Assembly (NCBI GenBank): GCA_050247515.1
Contig: JBFWUB010000008.1
Coordinates: 124,001 to 188,000 of the forward strand
Origin: RAM1 sp050247515
GTDB lineage: Bacteria > Pseudomonadota > Gammaproteobacteria > Burkholderiales > Burkholderiaceae_C
Length of the DNA: 64,000 nt
Direction of reading: 5' to 3'
Below, piece after piece: positions 23,843 to 31,580 of the stretch. The number at the start of each line of letters is the position of its first letter. Within the stretch, counting starts at the first letter, position 1. The position numbers and the translations under genes were made by a program. The notes below the pieces were generated by a model that was given only the letters and a program-made list of their open reading frames with translations, did no database searches and had not been told where the DNA came from.

Positions 23843-24981
23843 CGTACCCCTTGCTGGCCTGGGCTGAGGGCGACACGCCCCACACCGCCCGCTGGCGCAG
23901 CGAGGCCGGCCTGCCGCCACCCAAGCGCGTGCAGGTGGCCGACGACACGCTCTCAGCAGACGCCGCCTACCGCCTGGCCTGCGAAGGCACGGCGCTGTTG
24001 TGGCGCGGCGACTTCCACAATGCGCGCCAGCTGCTGGCCGCGCTGGCCCGCCGGGTGGACCGCAAACCGCGCAAGGCCAGGCCAGCGCCGGCTGATACGC
24101 CGCTGGCGCAGGCCTTTCACCTGCACCGCCAGGCCCAGGCGCAGCGCGCCCGCGTGCTGGCCGCGGTGCTGATCCCGCTGGAGGGGGGCTACGCCATCCC
24201 GCTGCGCCGCGCGCCCGACGTGCGCCAGGCCTGCACCGAGGCATGGGGCCCGCCCGAGCCCGCGAACGGCGACAGCGTGGTGTCGCTGCGCGAACTGCAG
24301 GGCCTGGTGGGCGCGCACGAATGGCGCAAGAAAGGCGTACCCGTTGCGGCGCTGGGTGCGAGCATCCACCCGCATTACGGCGTGTTCTCGCCGGTGCGCG
24401 GCGAATACCTGGATCTGGTGGCCCAGGCGCCGCTGCCGTCCACGGCGTTGGCCTTTGACATCGGCACCGGCACCGGCGTGCTGGCCGCGCTGCTGGCGCG
24501 CCGCGGCGTGCAGCGCGTGGTGGCCACCGACTGCGACCCGCGCGCGCTGGCCTGCGCCCGCGCCAACCTGGCGCGGCTGCAGCTGGGCGGCGTGGTGGAC
24601 GTGCTGCAGGCCGACCTGTTCCCGCCGGGGCAGGCGCCGCTGGTGGTGTGCAACCCGCCCTGGGTGCCCGCGCGGCCCGCCTCGCCCATCGAGCATGCGG
24701 TGTACGACGAAGGCAGCCGCATGCTGCGCGGCTTTCTGGGCGGGCTGGCCGCGCATCTGGCGCCCGGTGGTGAGGGCTGGCTGATCCTGTCGGACCTGGC
24801 CGAGCACCTGGGACTGCGCACACGTGACCAACTGTTGGGCTGGATCGCGGAGGCGGGGCTCAAGGTATCGGGCCGTACCGATGTGCGCCCGCGCCACGCC
24901 AAGGCCGCCGACGCCAGCGACGCGCTGCATGCGGCACGCACGGCGGAAGTCACGTCGCTGTGGCGGCTGACGGTGGTCTGA
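23839..24981 (+). CDS. Class I SAM-dependent methyltransferase (PrmC-like)
   Basis: Protein of 380 residues with GTG start. The C-terminal half is a Rossmann methyltransferase: motif I FDIGTGTGVLAALLARRG, acidic loop VVATDCDPRALACARANLA, and motif IV LVVCNPPWVPARP, the NPPY/W signature of enzymes that methylate amide or amino nitrogens. The N-terminal 180 residues are an extra helical domain with charged, Arg-rich segments. The substrate is unknown; PrmC itself has NPPY and is shorter, so this is a paralogue. Confidence 0.85.
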   Translation: MTYPLLAWAEGDTPHTARWRSEAGLPPPKRVQVADDTLSADAAYRLACEGTALLWRGDFHNARQLLAALARRVDRKPRKARPAPADTPLAQAFHLHRQAQAQRARVLAAVLIPLEGGYAIPLRRAPDVRQACTEAWGPPEPANGDSVVSLRELQGLVGAHEWRKKGVPVAALGASIHPHYGVFSPVRGEYLDLVAQAPLPSTALAFDIGTGTGVLAALLARRGVQRVVATDCDPRALACARANLARLQLGGVVDVLQADLFPPGQAPLVVCNPPWVPARPASPIEHAVYDEGSRMLRGFLGGLAAHLAPGGEGWLILSDLAEHLGLRTRDQLLGWIAEAGLKVSGRTDVRPRHAKAADASDALHAARTAEVTSLWRLTVV

Positions 24982-25045
24982 CGGCGCGGCCCGTTTCACA
25001 CTCGGATACACCCGGCCCGGCGGGTTTCAGGTCCAATGCGCAGCC

Positions 25046-25315
25046 ATGGACACCGTAGCCGATTTCTCCGACACCCGCGACATCTTCACCAGCCTGGCCG
25101 ACGTGGAGCATTACGCCCGCCGCCGCGGCCGGCGCGAGGTAGAGATCGCCCTGCTGTCGGGCTGCATGAGCGTGCACAGCGAACGCGTCATCAGCGACTG
25201 GCTGGCCATGGACGACGCACGCCAGCGCCGCCGCGCCGCATGGCCGCGCTGGGGCATGGCCAGTGGTGTGGCGCTGGCGGCGGTGGCTGCCGGCCTGCTG
25301 GTCTGGCTGTACTGA
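25046..25315 (+). CDS. Hypothetical tail-anchored small protein
   Basis: Protein of 89 residues. Residues 1-68 are charged and predicted soluble (VEHYARRRGRREVEIALLSG, then Arg-rich ARQRRRAAWPR); residues 69-88 form one hydrophobic helix at the extreme C-terminus (GVALAAVAAGLLVWLY). This is the layout of a tail-anchored membrane protein facing the cytoplasm. No family recognised. It follows the methyltransferase by 64 bp. Confidence 0.6.
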   Translation: MDTVADFSDTRDIFTSLADVEHYARRRGRREVEIALLSGCMSVHSERVISDWLAMDDARQRRRAAWPRWGMASGVALAAVAAGLLVWLY

Positions 25316-25327
25316 CCAGGCCTCTGC

Positions 25328-25768
25328 TCAGGTGACCCGGCCCTTGGCCGGCTGCACCTCGCAGCCCGATATCCGCCACGACCTGTCCTTTTGCCGCACC
25401 AGGGTGTAGACGGCCAGCCAGCCCTCGCCACGCGCATCGGTCATCTGGGTTCGCTGCACCACCGTCCCGTCGGCCAGCCGCTGCGGCACCAGAAAGGCCA
25501 CGCTCGCGGGCCGGTACACCACCGGGTAGCCCGCCCGCACCATGGCCATGAACCGCTCCGCCGTGCCCATGCGCTGGCGCACATTGGCCGCGGCAAATGA
25601 AAACGCCCGGGCCGCATCGTCGGCGGCAAACGCATCAAGCTGGCCCTGCACCGTGGCGCGCACGCCGGCGGCGTCAGCGTCAGACAGCGGCGCGGCGCGC
25701 AGCCCCGGCGCGGCCGCCAGGGCGGCTGAGGCGAGCAGGGCGGCAAGCAGGCGGCGGGTCAGCGGCAT
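25328..25768 (-). CDS. DUF4864-domain secreted protein
   Basis: Protein of 146 residues with a signal peptide (LLAALLASAALAAAPGLRA) and a DUF4864 domain of the NTF2-like/cystatin type: VQGQLDAFAADDAARAFSFA, RQRMGTAERFMAMVRAGYPVV, and the end SWRISGCEVQ. No function is established. It starts seven bases after the chorismate-binding gene and is the last gene of that operon; its periplasmic location fits a partner of the Bug receptor. Confidence 0.82.
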   Translation of the reverse strand: MPLTRRLLAALLASAALAAAPGLRAAPLSDADAAGVRATVQGQLDAFAADDAARAFSFAAANVRQRMGTAERFMAMVRAGYPVVYRPASVAFLVPQRLADGTVVQRTQMTDARGEGWLAVYTLVRQKDRSWRISGCEVQPAKGRVT

Positions 25769-25775
25769 GGCGACA

Positions 25776-27719
25776 TCATGGCGCATCCGCCGCCCCCGCA
25801 CAAAACGCCAGCGCCGCGGCCAGCGCGGCGCGCGCGCCGTCGCCGGCCAGCAATGAATCGGGCCGCACCAGCAGGCAGGCCAGCCGCCTTGGCGCATGCA
25901 CCAGCAGCACCGGCGCGCCGGTGGCGTCGTGCGCCCACGCCTGCCAGCCGTCGGGCAGGGCAGCGCCGCTCGCCAGGGCCAGCGTGGCATAGCGCGCGGC
26001 GGTGAACGGCGCGGCGCCCGGCCAGGCGTGCGGCGCGGCTGGCGTGCAGTGCACCAGGCGGCCGTGCTCGGGCGTGATGGGCACCACCGTGGCGCCGTGG
26101 CACGCCAGCAGGCGCAGGGCTGAATCGCCCACGGCCAGCACCTGCCGGTCTTGTGCGCCATGGGCTGCATGGCCGGCGCGCACCGTGGGCAGCGCGCCCG
26201 GCTCCACCCGCAGGCCCAGGCCCAGCAGCGTGTCGCGCAGGGCCGCGCCAAACGGGTCCAGAGAATCTTCCAGGCCCACGGCCGCGGGCAGCGTGGGTGG
26301 GGTTGGGGTGACGGCGGCGGCGGTAACGGCTGCCGCGGGCGCGTCCTCCAGCCCCAGCGCACGCCACAGCGAAATGGCCTTCAGGCGCGACTCCTGCTCT
26401 TCCCGCGCGGGCACCGAATCGGCCAGCAGGTCGCCGCCTGTGCGCACCTCGGCCACGCCGGCGCGCAGCACGGCCGCGCGCAGGATGGTGCCGGCCAGCG
26501 CGCTGCCGTCGGCACGCACCTGCACCGCCAGGCCGCCGTACCAGCCGCGCGGCGCGGCCTCCAGCTGGGCAATGGCGGCCAGTGCGGGGCCGCGCGGCGT
26601 GCCGGTGACCATGGCCGGCGCGGTGGTGGCGGCGATCGCGTCCCAGGCGTCCACGCCTTCGCGCAGCGTGCCCTGCAGCCGGTCCACGGTGTGCACCACG
26701 GTGGCCAGCGACATCTGGCGGCGGCGCTCGCGCAGGTGCAGCGTGCCGGGCTCGCACAGCGGCGCCAGGTCATTGCGCAATGCGTCGCTGCACACGGCCA
26801 GCGACGCCGCGTCGGTGTCTTCATTGACCAGCACGCGAAAGGATTCCGCCTCGCCCACCGGGCCCGTGCCGCGCGCCACGGTGCCGCACACCGGCAGCGC
26901 CTGCACCGTACGGCCCTGCACCACCAGCTGCAGGTCGGGCGACGCGCCAAACAGCCGGTCGCCCGTGCCGTCGTTCAAGAAAAACATGGCCGGCGCCGGG
27001 TTCACGCGGCGCAGCCGGGCAAAGGCCGCGGACGGCTGCGCCGTGCAGCGGCGGCGAAAGCTCTGGCTCAGCGTGAGCGACACCAGGGGCTGCTCGCGCA
27101 GGTGCACCAGCGCGCGCGCCACCATCTGGGCATGACCGCCGGGCAGGTAGTCGTCCTGCGGGTCGGGCACCGTGGCGCCGGGCGGGGCCACCGGGTGGGC
27201 GTGCGCCTCGTCCTGCGCCACCGCCGCACCGTCCAGTGACAGCGCCACGTGCGTCCATTGGCCGGCTGCATCTCGCTGCCACAGGCTTTGCGCCAGAAAC
27301 AGCACGCCCAGCGCGCCCGCAGGCACGGCCTGGGTGGAGCCGCCCAGAACATGCGCGTCAAAGCGCAAGGCGCCTTGCAGCAGGACGTCGGGTGAGGGCT
27401 CAAACGCCTGCAGCAGCGCGCGCAGCGACGCCAGCGGCGCACCCCGGCCCGGCTGGGCCGATGCAACCCAGCCCGCCAGCGCCGGGTGCGCCAGCAGTGC
27501 TGTACCCAGCGCGGTGTGCGCCGCCGCCCGCACGCCATCGGCATGCACCGTCAGCACCAGCGCGGGCTGGTCCACCAGCACGGCCTGCAGCGGGTGCAGC
27601 CCGGCAATGCCGGCGTCCACGCCCAGGTACATGCCCGGTGCTGCGTCCAGGCGCGCCAGCGCCGCGTCCACCTCGGCGGCGCTGGCGGGGCGGCGCCGGT
27701 GGGTGAGGGTGATCTTCAA
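25776..27719 (-). CDS. Chorismate-binding enzyme fused to a degenerate amidotransferase domain
   Basis: Protein of 647 residues in the TrpE/PabB/PhzE (MST) superfamily. Chorismate-binding core about 190-450: LFGASPDLQLVV, VCGTVARGTG, ALRNDLAPLCEPG, TGTPRG, PRGWYGGLAVQV and the Mg-ligand region ADSVPAREEQE. Residues 483-640 resemble a glutamine amidotransferase but have no nucleophile Cys elbow. The catalytic His before xxxxRNDL in TrpE appears as Leu here, and the PabB lysine in TGAPK is Arg. The start is a TTG five bases after the Bug stop codon. Product unknown; anthranilate, ADIC or isochorismate chemistry are all possible. Confidence 0.78.
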   Translation of the reverse strand: MKITLTHRRRPASAAEVDAALARLDAAPGMYLGVDAGIAGLHPLQAVLVDQPALVLTVHADGVRAAAHTALGTALLAHPALAGWVASAQPGRGAPLASLRALLQAFEPSPDVLLQGALRFDAHVLGGSTQAVPAGALGVLFLAQSLWQRDAAGQWTHVALSLDGAAVAQDEAHAHPVAPPGATVPDPQDDYLPGGHAQMVARALVHLREQPLVSLTLSQSFRRRCTAQPSAAFARLRRVNPAPAMFFLNDGTGDRLFGASPDLQLVVQGRTVQALPVCGTVARGTGPVGEAESFRVLVNEDTDAASLAVCSDALRNDLAPLCEPGTLHLRERRRQMSLATVVHTVDRLQGTLREGVDAWDAIAATTAPAMVTGTPRGPALAAIAQLEAAPRGWYGGLAVQVRADGSALAGTILRAAVLRAGVAEVRTGGDLLADSVPAREEQESRLKAISLWRALGLEDAPAAAVTAAAVTPTPPTLPAAVGLEDSLDPFGAALRDTLLGLGLRVEPGALPTVRAGHAAHGAQDRQVLAVGDSALRLLACHGATVVPITPEHGRLVHCTPAAPHAWPGAAPFTAARYATLALASGAALPDGWQAWAHDATGAPVLLVHAPRRLACLLVRPDSLLAGDGARAALAAALAFCAGAADAP

Positions 27720-27724
27720 GAAAC

Positions 27725-28732
27725 TCAGTCGATGCGCAGGCCCGTGCGTTTGATGATGGGCGTCATCACGCGCAGCTCCTGCTGCATGAAGTTCTGCAGG
27801 TCCTGCGCCGAACCGCCTTGCGGCTCCATGTACTGCGCATGCAGCTTCTGCTTGACCTCGGGCATGGCCAGCACGGCGTTGATCTCCTGGTTCATGCGCT
27901 GCACGATCTCGGTGGGCGTGCTGGCCGGCGCCATCACGGCCATCCAGGCCATGTTTTCAATCTCGGGCAGGCCGGCTTCCTTCATGGTGGGGATGTCGGG
28001 CGTGAGCTCGCTGCGTCTGGCGGTGGACACCGCCAGCGGGCGCAGCTTGCCGGCCTTGACCTGCGGGATCACGGCCACGGCGGGCACGCAGGCAAACTGC
28101 ACGTCGCCCTGCAGGATGGCCAGGATGGCCAGCGGTGACGACGCATAGGGAATGTGCACCGCAAAGGTATCGGTTTTTACCTTGAGCAGCTCCACGCCCA
28201 GCTGCGACAGGCTGCCCACGCCGGTGGACGAGAAGTTGAACTTGCCGGGGTTCTTCTTCATGCTGTCCACCAGCTCGCGCAGGTTGTTGATGCCTGAATC
28301 GGTGCGCACCGCGCACACATTGGCCTGCGCGCCGGCCAGCACCACCGGGCGCAGCTCGGTGAACGGGTCGTAACCCAGCTTGCTGTAAATCTGGGTGTTG
28401 TAGACCAGCGGGCCATTGGTGCTGATGACGTAGCTGTAGCCGTCGCCCGGCATCTTGGCCACGGCGCCGGTGCCGTTGTTGCCGCCGCCACCGGCGCGGT
28501 TCTCCACCACCACGGGCTGGCCCAGGCGCGGCGCCAGCCGCTCGGCCACGATGCGCATGATCACGTCGGGCGACGAGCCCGCGCCATAGGGCACCACCAC
28601 GCGGATGGGCTTGTTGGGCCAGGCACCTTGGGCCCAGGCGCCGGTGCAGGCGGCGCCGGCAGCGGTGAGGGCCAGCGCGGCAGCGGCACTGCTGAACAGG
28701 CGGCGCGAAGTGGATGAAGCTATGCGGGTCAT
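27725..28732 (-). CDS. Bug-family (TctC-like) solute receptor
   Basis: Periplasmic binding protein of 335 residues with a signal sequence (SRRLFSSAAAALALTAAGAA ... AWAQ) and the Bug pattern WPNKPIRVVVPYGAGSSPDVI, VVENRAGGGGNNGTGAVAKM and DGYSYVISTNGPL. Bug receptors bind carboxylates, often aromatic, and most lack a linked TctAB permease, as here. It overlaps the chorismate mutase gene by four bases and lies five bases before the chorismate-binding gene, so the ligand may be a chorismate-derived acid. Confidence 0.9.
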   Translation of the reverse strand: MTRIASSTSRRLFSSAAAALALTAAGAACTGAWAQGAWPNKPIRVVVPYGAGSSPDVIMRIVAERLAPRLGQPVVVENRAGGGGNNGTGAVAKMPGDGYSYVISTNGPLVYNTQIYSKLGYDPFTELRPVVLAGAQANVCAVRTDSGINNLRELVDSMKKNPGKFNFSSTGVGSLSQLGVELLKVKTDTFAVHIPYASSPLAILAILQGDVQFACVPAVAVIPQVKAGKLRPLAVSTARRSELTPDIPTMKEAGLPEIENMAWMAVMAPASTPTEIVQRMNQEINAVLAMPEVKQKLHAQYMEPQGGSAQDLQNFMQQELRVMTPIIKRTGLRID

Positions 28733-29106
28733 GGTGTGAGCCTTTCGGTGTCGTGAAAGAAACGCCCCTCGCCGGCAATGAAGCCGGCGACCAGCGCGCG
28801 ATAGGCTGATTCGACAATGTCGCTCAGCCCGGGGAAACTGCCTTCATGGCCGGCCGCCAGCGCGCGCACCCGCGCAAACACCTGGGCCTGGCGTGCCGGC
28901 GCGGCCACCTGGAATTCATCCAGCTTGAAGCGCGTGGCGTCGCGCACGCACAGCGCGCGCTGGGCCATCAGGTCGACGATCTGCGCGTCCAGCGCGTCAA
29001 TGCGCTCGCGCAGCTCGCCCAGCGTGGCGGCCTGGGGCTGGTACGCCGGGTCCTTGAACCGGCGCACCGGCGCGCCGCCGGTGCCGGGTTCGTGGGGTGC
29101 AGTCAT
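28729..29106 (-). CDS. AroQ-fold chorismate mutase / PchB-like lyase
   Basis: Protein of 125 residues with the all-helical AroQ fold: LGELRERIDALDAQIVDLM, AQRALCVRDATRFKLDE. Arg33, Arg50 and Lys61 line up with active-site residues of chorismate mutases and of the isochorismate-pyruvate lyase PchB; the RFK..E....AP.R run is especially PchB-like. The position of PchB Gln90 appears to be Glu. It therefore either rearranges chorismate to prephenate or cleaves isochorismate to salicylate. First gene of the operon; the ATG at 29106 is preferred over one seven codons upstream. Confidence 0.8.
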   Translation of the reverse strand: MTAPHEPGTGGAPVRRFKDPAYQPQAATLGELRERIDALDAQIVDLMAQRALCVRDATRFKLDEFQVAAPARQAQVFARVRALAAGHEGSFPGLSDIVESAYRALVAGFIAGEGRFFHDTERLTP

Positions 29107-29128
29107 GGTCAACCCTTCGCAAGACATT

Positions 29129-29149
29129 CTTATTAATAAGCAAGCTTAT
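29129..29149. promoter_or_regulatory. AT-rich palindromic operator upstream of the chorismate operon
   Basis: Two overlapping inverted repeats in an otherwise GC-rich region: CTTATTAATAAG (29129-29140, perfect) and ATAAGC-AA-GCTTAT (29136-29149, perfect). Together they present three CTTAT half-sites 23 bp upstream of the chorismate mutase start. The shape suits a MarR- or TetR-type repressor overlapping the promoter. No regulator gene is adjacent; the assignment is inference. Confidence 0.5.
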
Positions 29150-29296
29150 CAACCTGTGCGCCAGGGCGCCATTGGTAACGCACACCTTGCAGCGGGCGCG
29201 GCGGGGGTGTAGGGGCCGCGGCGTGCGCCGCCGTCCTACAGCGGCTGGCGCGACGTTCCCACCGGCAGGCCGCGGCGCGTTGCCTACGCTTGGGAG

Positions 29297-30004
29297 ATGA
29301 CCCTTGTCACGCCCCAAACCAAATCCGTCCTGATGGCCGTGCTGGCCGGTGTGCTGATCGGCACGGCCGCCCTGGCGGCACTGCTGGCCGTCACGGGCAA
29401 AAGCCTGTGGCCCAGCCGGCCCGCCGTGACCCAGCCCGCGCCCTGGCAGCCGCTGGCCGCCGACTTTGCTGGCGAAGAGGCGTCAGACGATGCGCGCCGC
29501 GTGGCGCAGTGGGTCGCCCGCACCGGCGACCACCAGCGTCTGCACTTTGTCATCCTGGACAAAAAGAACGCCAGGGTGTTTGTCTTTGGCCCCGACGCCC
29601 GGCTGCGCGGCGCATCGCCCGTGCTGCTGGGTCATGCGCCGGGCGACGACACCGTGCCGGGCATCGGCCAGCGCCCCATCGACCAGGTGTTGCCGCACGA
29701 ACGCACCACGCCGGCGGGCCGCTTTGTGGCGGAGCCGGGCCGCAACACGCTGGGCGAGGACGTGGTGTGGGTGGACTATGACGCGGCGGTCTCCATGCAC
29801 CGCGTGCGCGTGACCGACCCGAAAGAGCGCCGCCTGGAGCGCCTGGCCACGCCCACGATCGAGGACAACCGCATCTCCTACGGCTGCGTCAATGTGCCGG
29901 TGGCGTTCTATGAGGGCGTGATCAAGCCCGCATTCGACAAGCGCTACGGCATTGTTTATGTGCTGCCCGAGACCAGGCCCCTGAGTGATGTGTTTGCGCT
30001 GTAG
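29297..30004 (+). CDS. L,D-transpeptidase-like (YkuD) protein, paralogue 1
   Basis: Protein of 235 residues with an N-terminal membrane anchor (SVLMAVLAGVLIGTAALAALL) and a YkuD-type catalytic domain in the periplasm: LDKKNARVFVFGPDARL, TTPAGRFVAEPGRN, His168 in SMHRV, and Cys197 in RISYGCVNVPVAFYE. The classic SHGC motif reads SYGC here. Members cross-link peptidoglycan or attach proteins to it. A close paralogue lies 600 bp downstream. Confidence 0.85.
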   Translation: MTLVTPQTKSVLMAVLAGVLIGTAALAALLAVTGKSLWPSRPAVTQPAPWQPLAADFAGEEASDDARRVAQWVARTGDHQRLHFVILDKKNARVFVFGPDARLRGASPVLLGHAPGDDTVPGIGQRPIDQVLPHERTTPAGRFVAEPGRNTLGEDVVWVDYDAAVSMHRVRVTDPKERRLERLATPTIEDNRISYGCVNVPVAFYEGVIKPAFDKRYGIVYVLPETRPLSDVFAL

Positions 30005-30142
30005 GCCGGGGGCTGACAGCAGCTGTCGCTGCAAACCGACCTCGCGCTTTTGCCAGACCATTAACCTGAACCCAGCCGGAAACAACGCCGGTCACTTCCT
30101 CAACCCCGATGGCGAAACGCCATCAACACAGGAGATTGACAC

Positions 30143-30439
30143 ATGACTGCCAAGACCAAACTGACCCAGGGCCTGATCGCCGGTGCCATTGCTGTGGCCT
30201 TTGCCGGCGGCGGCTTGGCCATTGCCCAGAGCAGCCCGCCCACCACGGGCGCGGACCCGGCCACCGCAGCCGGCCAGCAGAGCACGCAAGCCACGCCCAT
30301 GGGCACGACCGGCACGCCGGCTGGCGACGCCACCATGAGCAACACGCAGATGCCCACGGGCTCGACGGGTTCCATGGGTTCCAGCGACACGCTGAACAAC
30401 ACCCCCGTGGAGCGTGACGCCCAGGCCGACCGCAACTAA
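30143..30439 (+). CDS. Small secreted low-complexity protein
   Basis: Protein of 98 residues with a signal peptide (LIAGAIAVAFAGGGLAIAQ) and a mature part of Thr/Gly/Ser/Met/Pro low complexity (TGTPAGDATMSNTQMPTGST) ending ERDAQADRN. CAGGAGA precedes the ATG. No family recognised; probably periplasmic and disordered. It sits alone between two L,D-transpeptidase paralogues and has its own strong terminator, which suggests monocistronic, possibly abundant, expression. Confidence 0.75.
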   Translation: MTAKTKLTQGLIAGAIAVAFAGGGLAIAQSSPPTTGADPATAAGQQSTQATPMGTTGTPAGDATMSNTQMPTGSTGSMGSSDTLNNTPVERDAQADRN

Positions 30440-30460
30440 GCGGTGAATGCCCCACAACGG

Positions 30461-30485
30461 AGCCGGGCCCTGCCCGGCTTTTTTT
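30461..30485 (+). terminator. Intrinsic terminator of the small secreted protein gene
   Basis: Perfect 8-bp stem AGCCGGGC / GCCCGGCT (30461-30468 with 30472-30479) with a three-base loop, followed by an uninterrupted T-run to 30485. It lies 22 bp after the stop codon. Confidence 0.92.
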
Positions 30486-30608
30486 CGTCCGCAGTTACAG
30501 GAAATAAGTCACGCCCGCACACCGCCGCGTGGCCAGGATGTATCAATCGTTGCCAAACGCAGGCACCACCCCTAGCATGCCCCGCAGGACATCGGGGGAT
30601 TCGGACAC

Positions 30609-31205
30609 ATGCGTTCCTTGCAATGGGTACGCGCCATGCTTGCGGGCCTGGCGCTGGTGGGTGGCTGTGCCGTGGCACAGGACGTGGTGGTGCGCCAGCT
30701 GGCGCGCTGGGTGACAGACGCGGGTGACCACGGCGGCGCGCCCTTTGCCATTGTGGACAAGCGCGGCGCCACGCTGAGCGTGTTTGACGGCAATGGAAAG
30801 TTGCTGGGCGCGAGCCCCGCGCTGCTGGGCCTGACGCCCGGCGACGGCACGCTGCCCGGCGTGGCCCAACGCGTGCAGACCGGCCTGACGCTGCAGGACC
30901 GCACCACACCCGCAGGCCGGTTCATCTCCGAACCTGGGCGCAACCTCAAGGGCGAGCGCGTGGTGTGGGTGGACTACGCATCGGCCTTCGCCATCCACCG
31001 CATGCGCCCGGCGCCCGAGCGCGAGCGCCGCGAAGAGCGCCTGGCCTCCGCCACCCCCGACGACAACCGCATCACCCTGGGCTGCGTGGTGGTGCCCGTG
31101 GCCTTTTATGAAAACGTGGTGGACCCGCTGATCGGGCGGCGGCATGCGGTGGTGTATGTGCTGCCTGAAAGTGGTGCGATCGACGGCCTGCTGGCCGCGC
31201 ATTGA
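30609..31205 (+). CDS. L,D-transpeptidase-like (YkuD) protein, paralogue 2
   Basis: Protein of 198 residues closely similar to the paralogue at 29297: RTTPAGRFISEPGRN, VVWVDYASAFAIHRMR (His130) and NRITLGCVVVPVAFYENVV (Cys159). The catalytic motif SHGC reads TLGC. The N-terminus has a short signal, LAGLALVGGCAVAQ, with a lipobox-like VGGC, so it may be a lipoprotein or cleaved after VAQ. Duplication of one ancestral gene is evident; the two have diverged mainly at the N-terminus. Confidence 0.83.
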   Translation: MRSLQWVRAMLAGLALVGGCAVAQDVVVRQLARWVTDAGDHGGAPFAIVDKRGATLSVFDGNGKLLGASPALLGLTPGDGTLPGVAQRVQTGLTLQDRTTPAGRFISEPGRNLKGERVVWVDYASAFAIHRMRPAPERERREERLASATPDDNRITLGCVVVPVAFYENVVDPLIGRRHAVVYVLPESGAIDGLLAAH

Positions 31206-31580
31206 TCCCTTGCTGTCATTGCGGCCTCGACCCGCAATCCATGCCACGCCCGATGCTGGCGCCACGCGCAACACGGTTGGCCAGCGCACCGGGCGACCAT
31301 GCCCGTTCTGCGCTACGAGCTCGCGCAGATATTCATGTAGCGCGCCCTGATGGCTGGCGCTGCCCCCGTGGTTTGCACGCGAAACTCATGTACGCAGCGC
31401 GAATCCTTCGCTCCGCCCGGGCATAGACGCCCGGCACGCCTGCGGAGGTGATTGGTGTTCCTCCCTCTCCCTGTGAGAGGGCCGGGGTGAGGGTACGCCT
31501 CGCCTGTCTTTGTCATTGCGGCTCAAGCCCGCAATGACAGATTCGTGGAGCGCGGGGCTGACCGACCCTGTGGCCGCCCG
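31206..31580. repeat. Intergenic gap with REP-like hairpins and a CT/GA-rich repeat
   Basis: No gene is supported in these 375 bp between convergent genes. They hold three repeat-like elements. At 31511-31539 is a hairpin TGTCATTGCGG ... CCGCAATGACA (11-bp stem, seven-base loop). At 31214-31238 is a decayed copy in the same orientation (TGTCATTGCGG ... CCGCAAT). At 31461-31494 is CCCTCTC ... GAGAGGG followed by CCGGGGTGAGGG, an element widespread in proteobacterial intergenic DNA. They may serve as bidirectional transcription stops. Confidence 0.65.

Noticed and set aside
22892..24823. Long minus-strand frame opposite DUF808 and the methyltransferase
   Set aside because: Pro/Arg-rich antisense shadow; the plus-strand genes have clear domains and overlapping starts.
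28729..29106. Firm salicylate synthesis operon (PchA/PchB)
   Set aside because: The partner enzyme has an amidotransferase-type tail unlike PchA and the PchB Gln90 position appears to be Glu, so kept only as one hypothesis.
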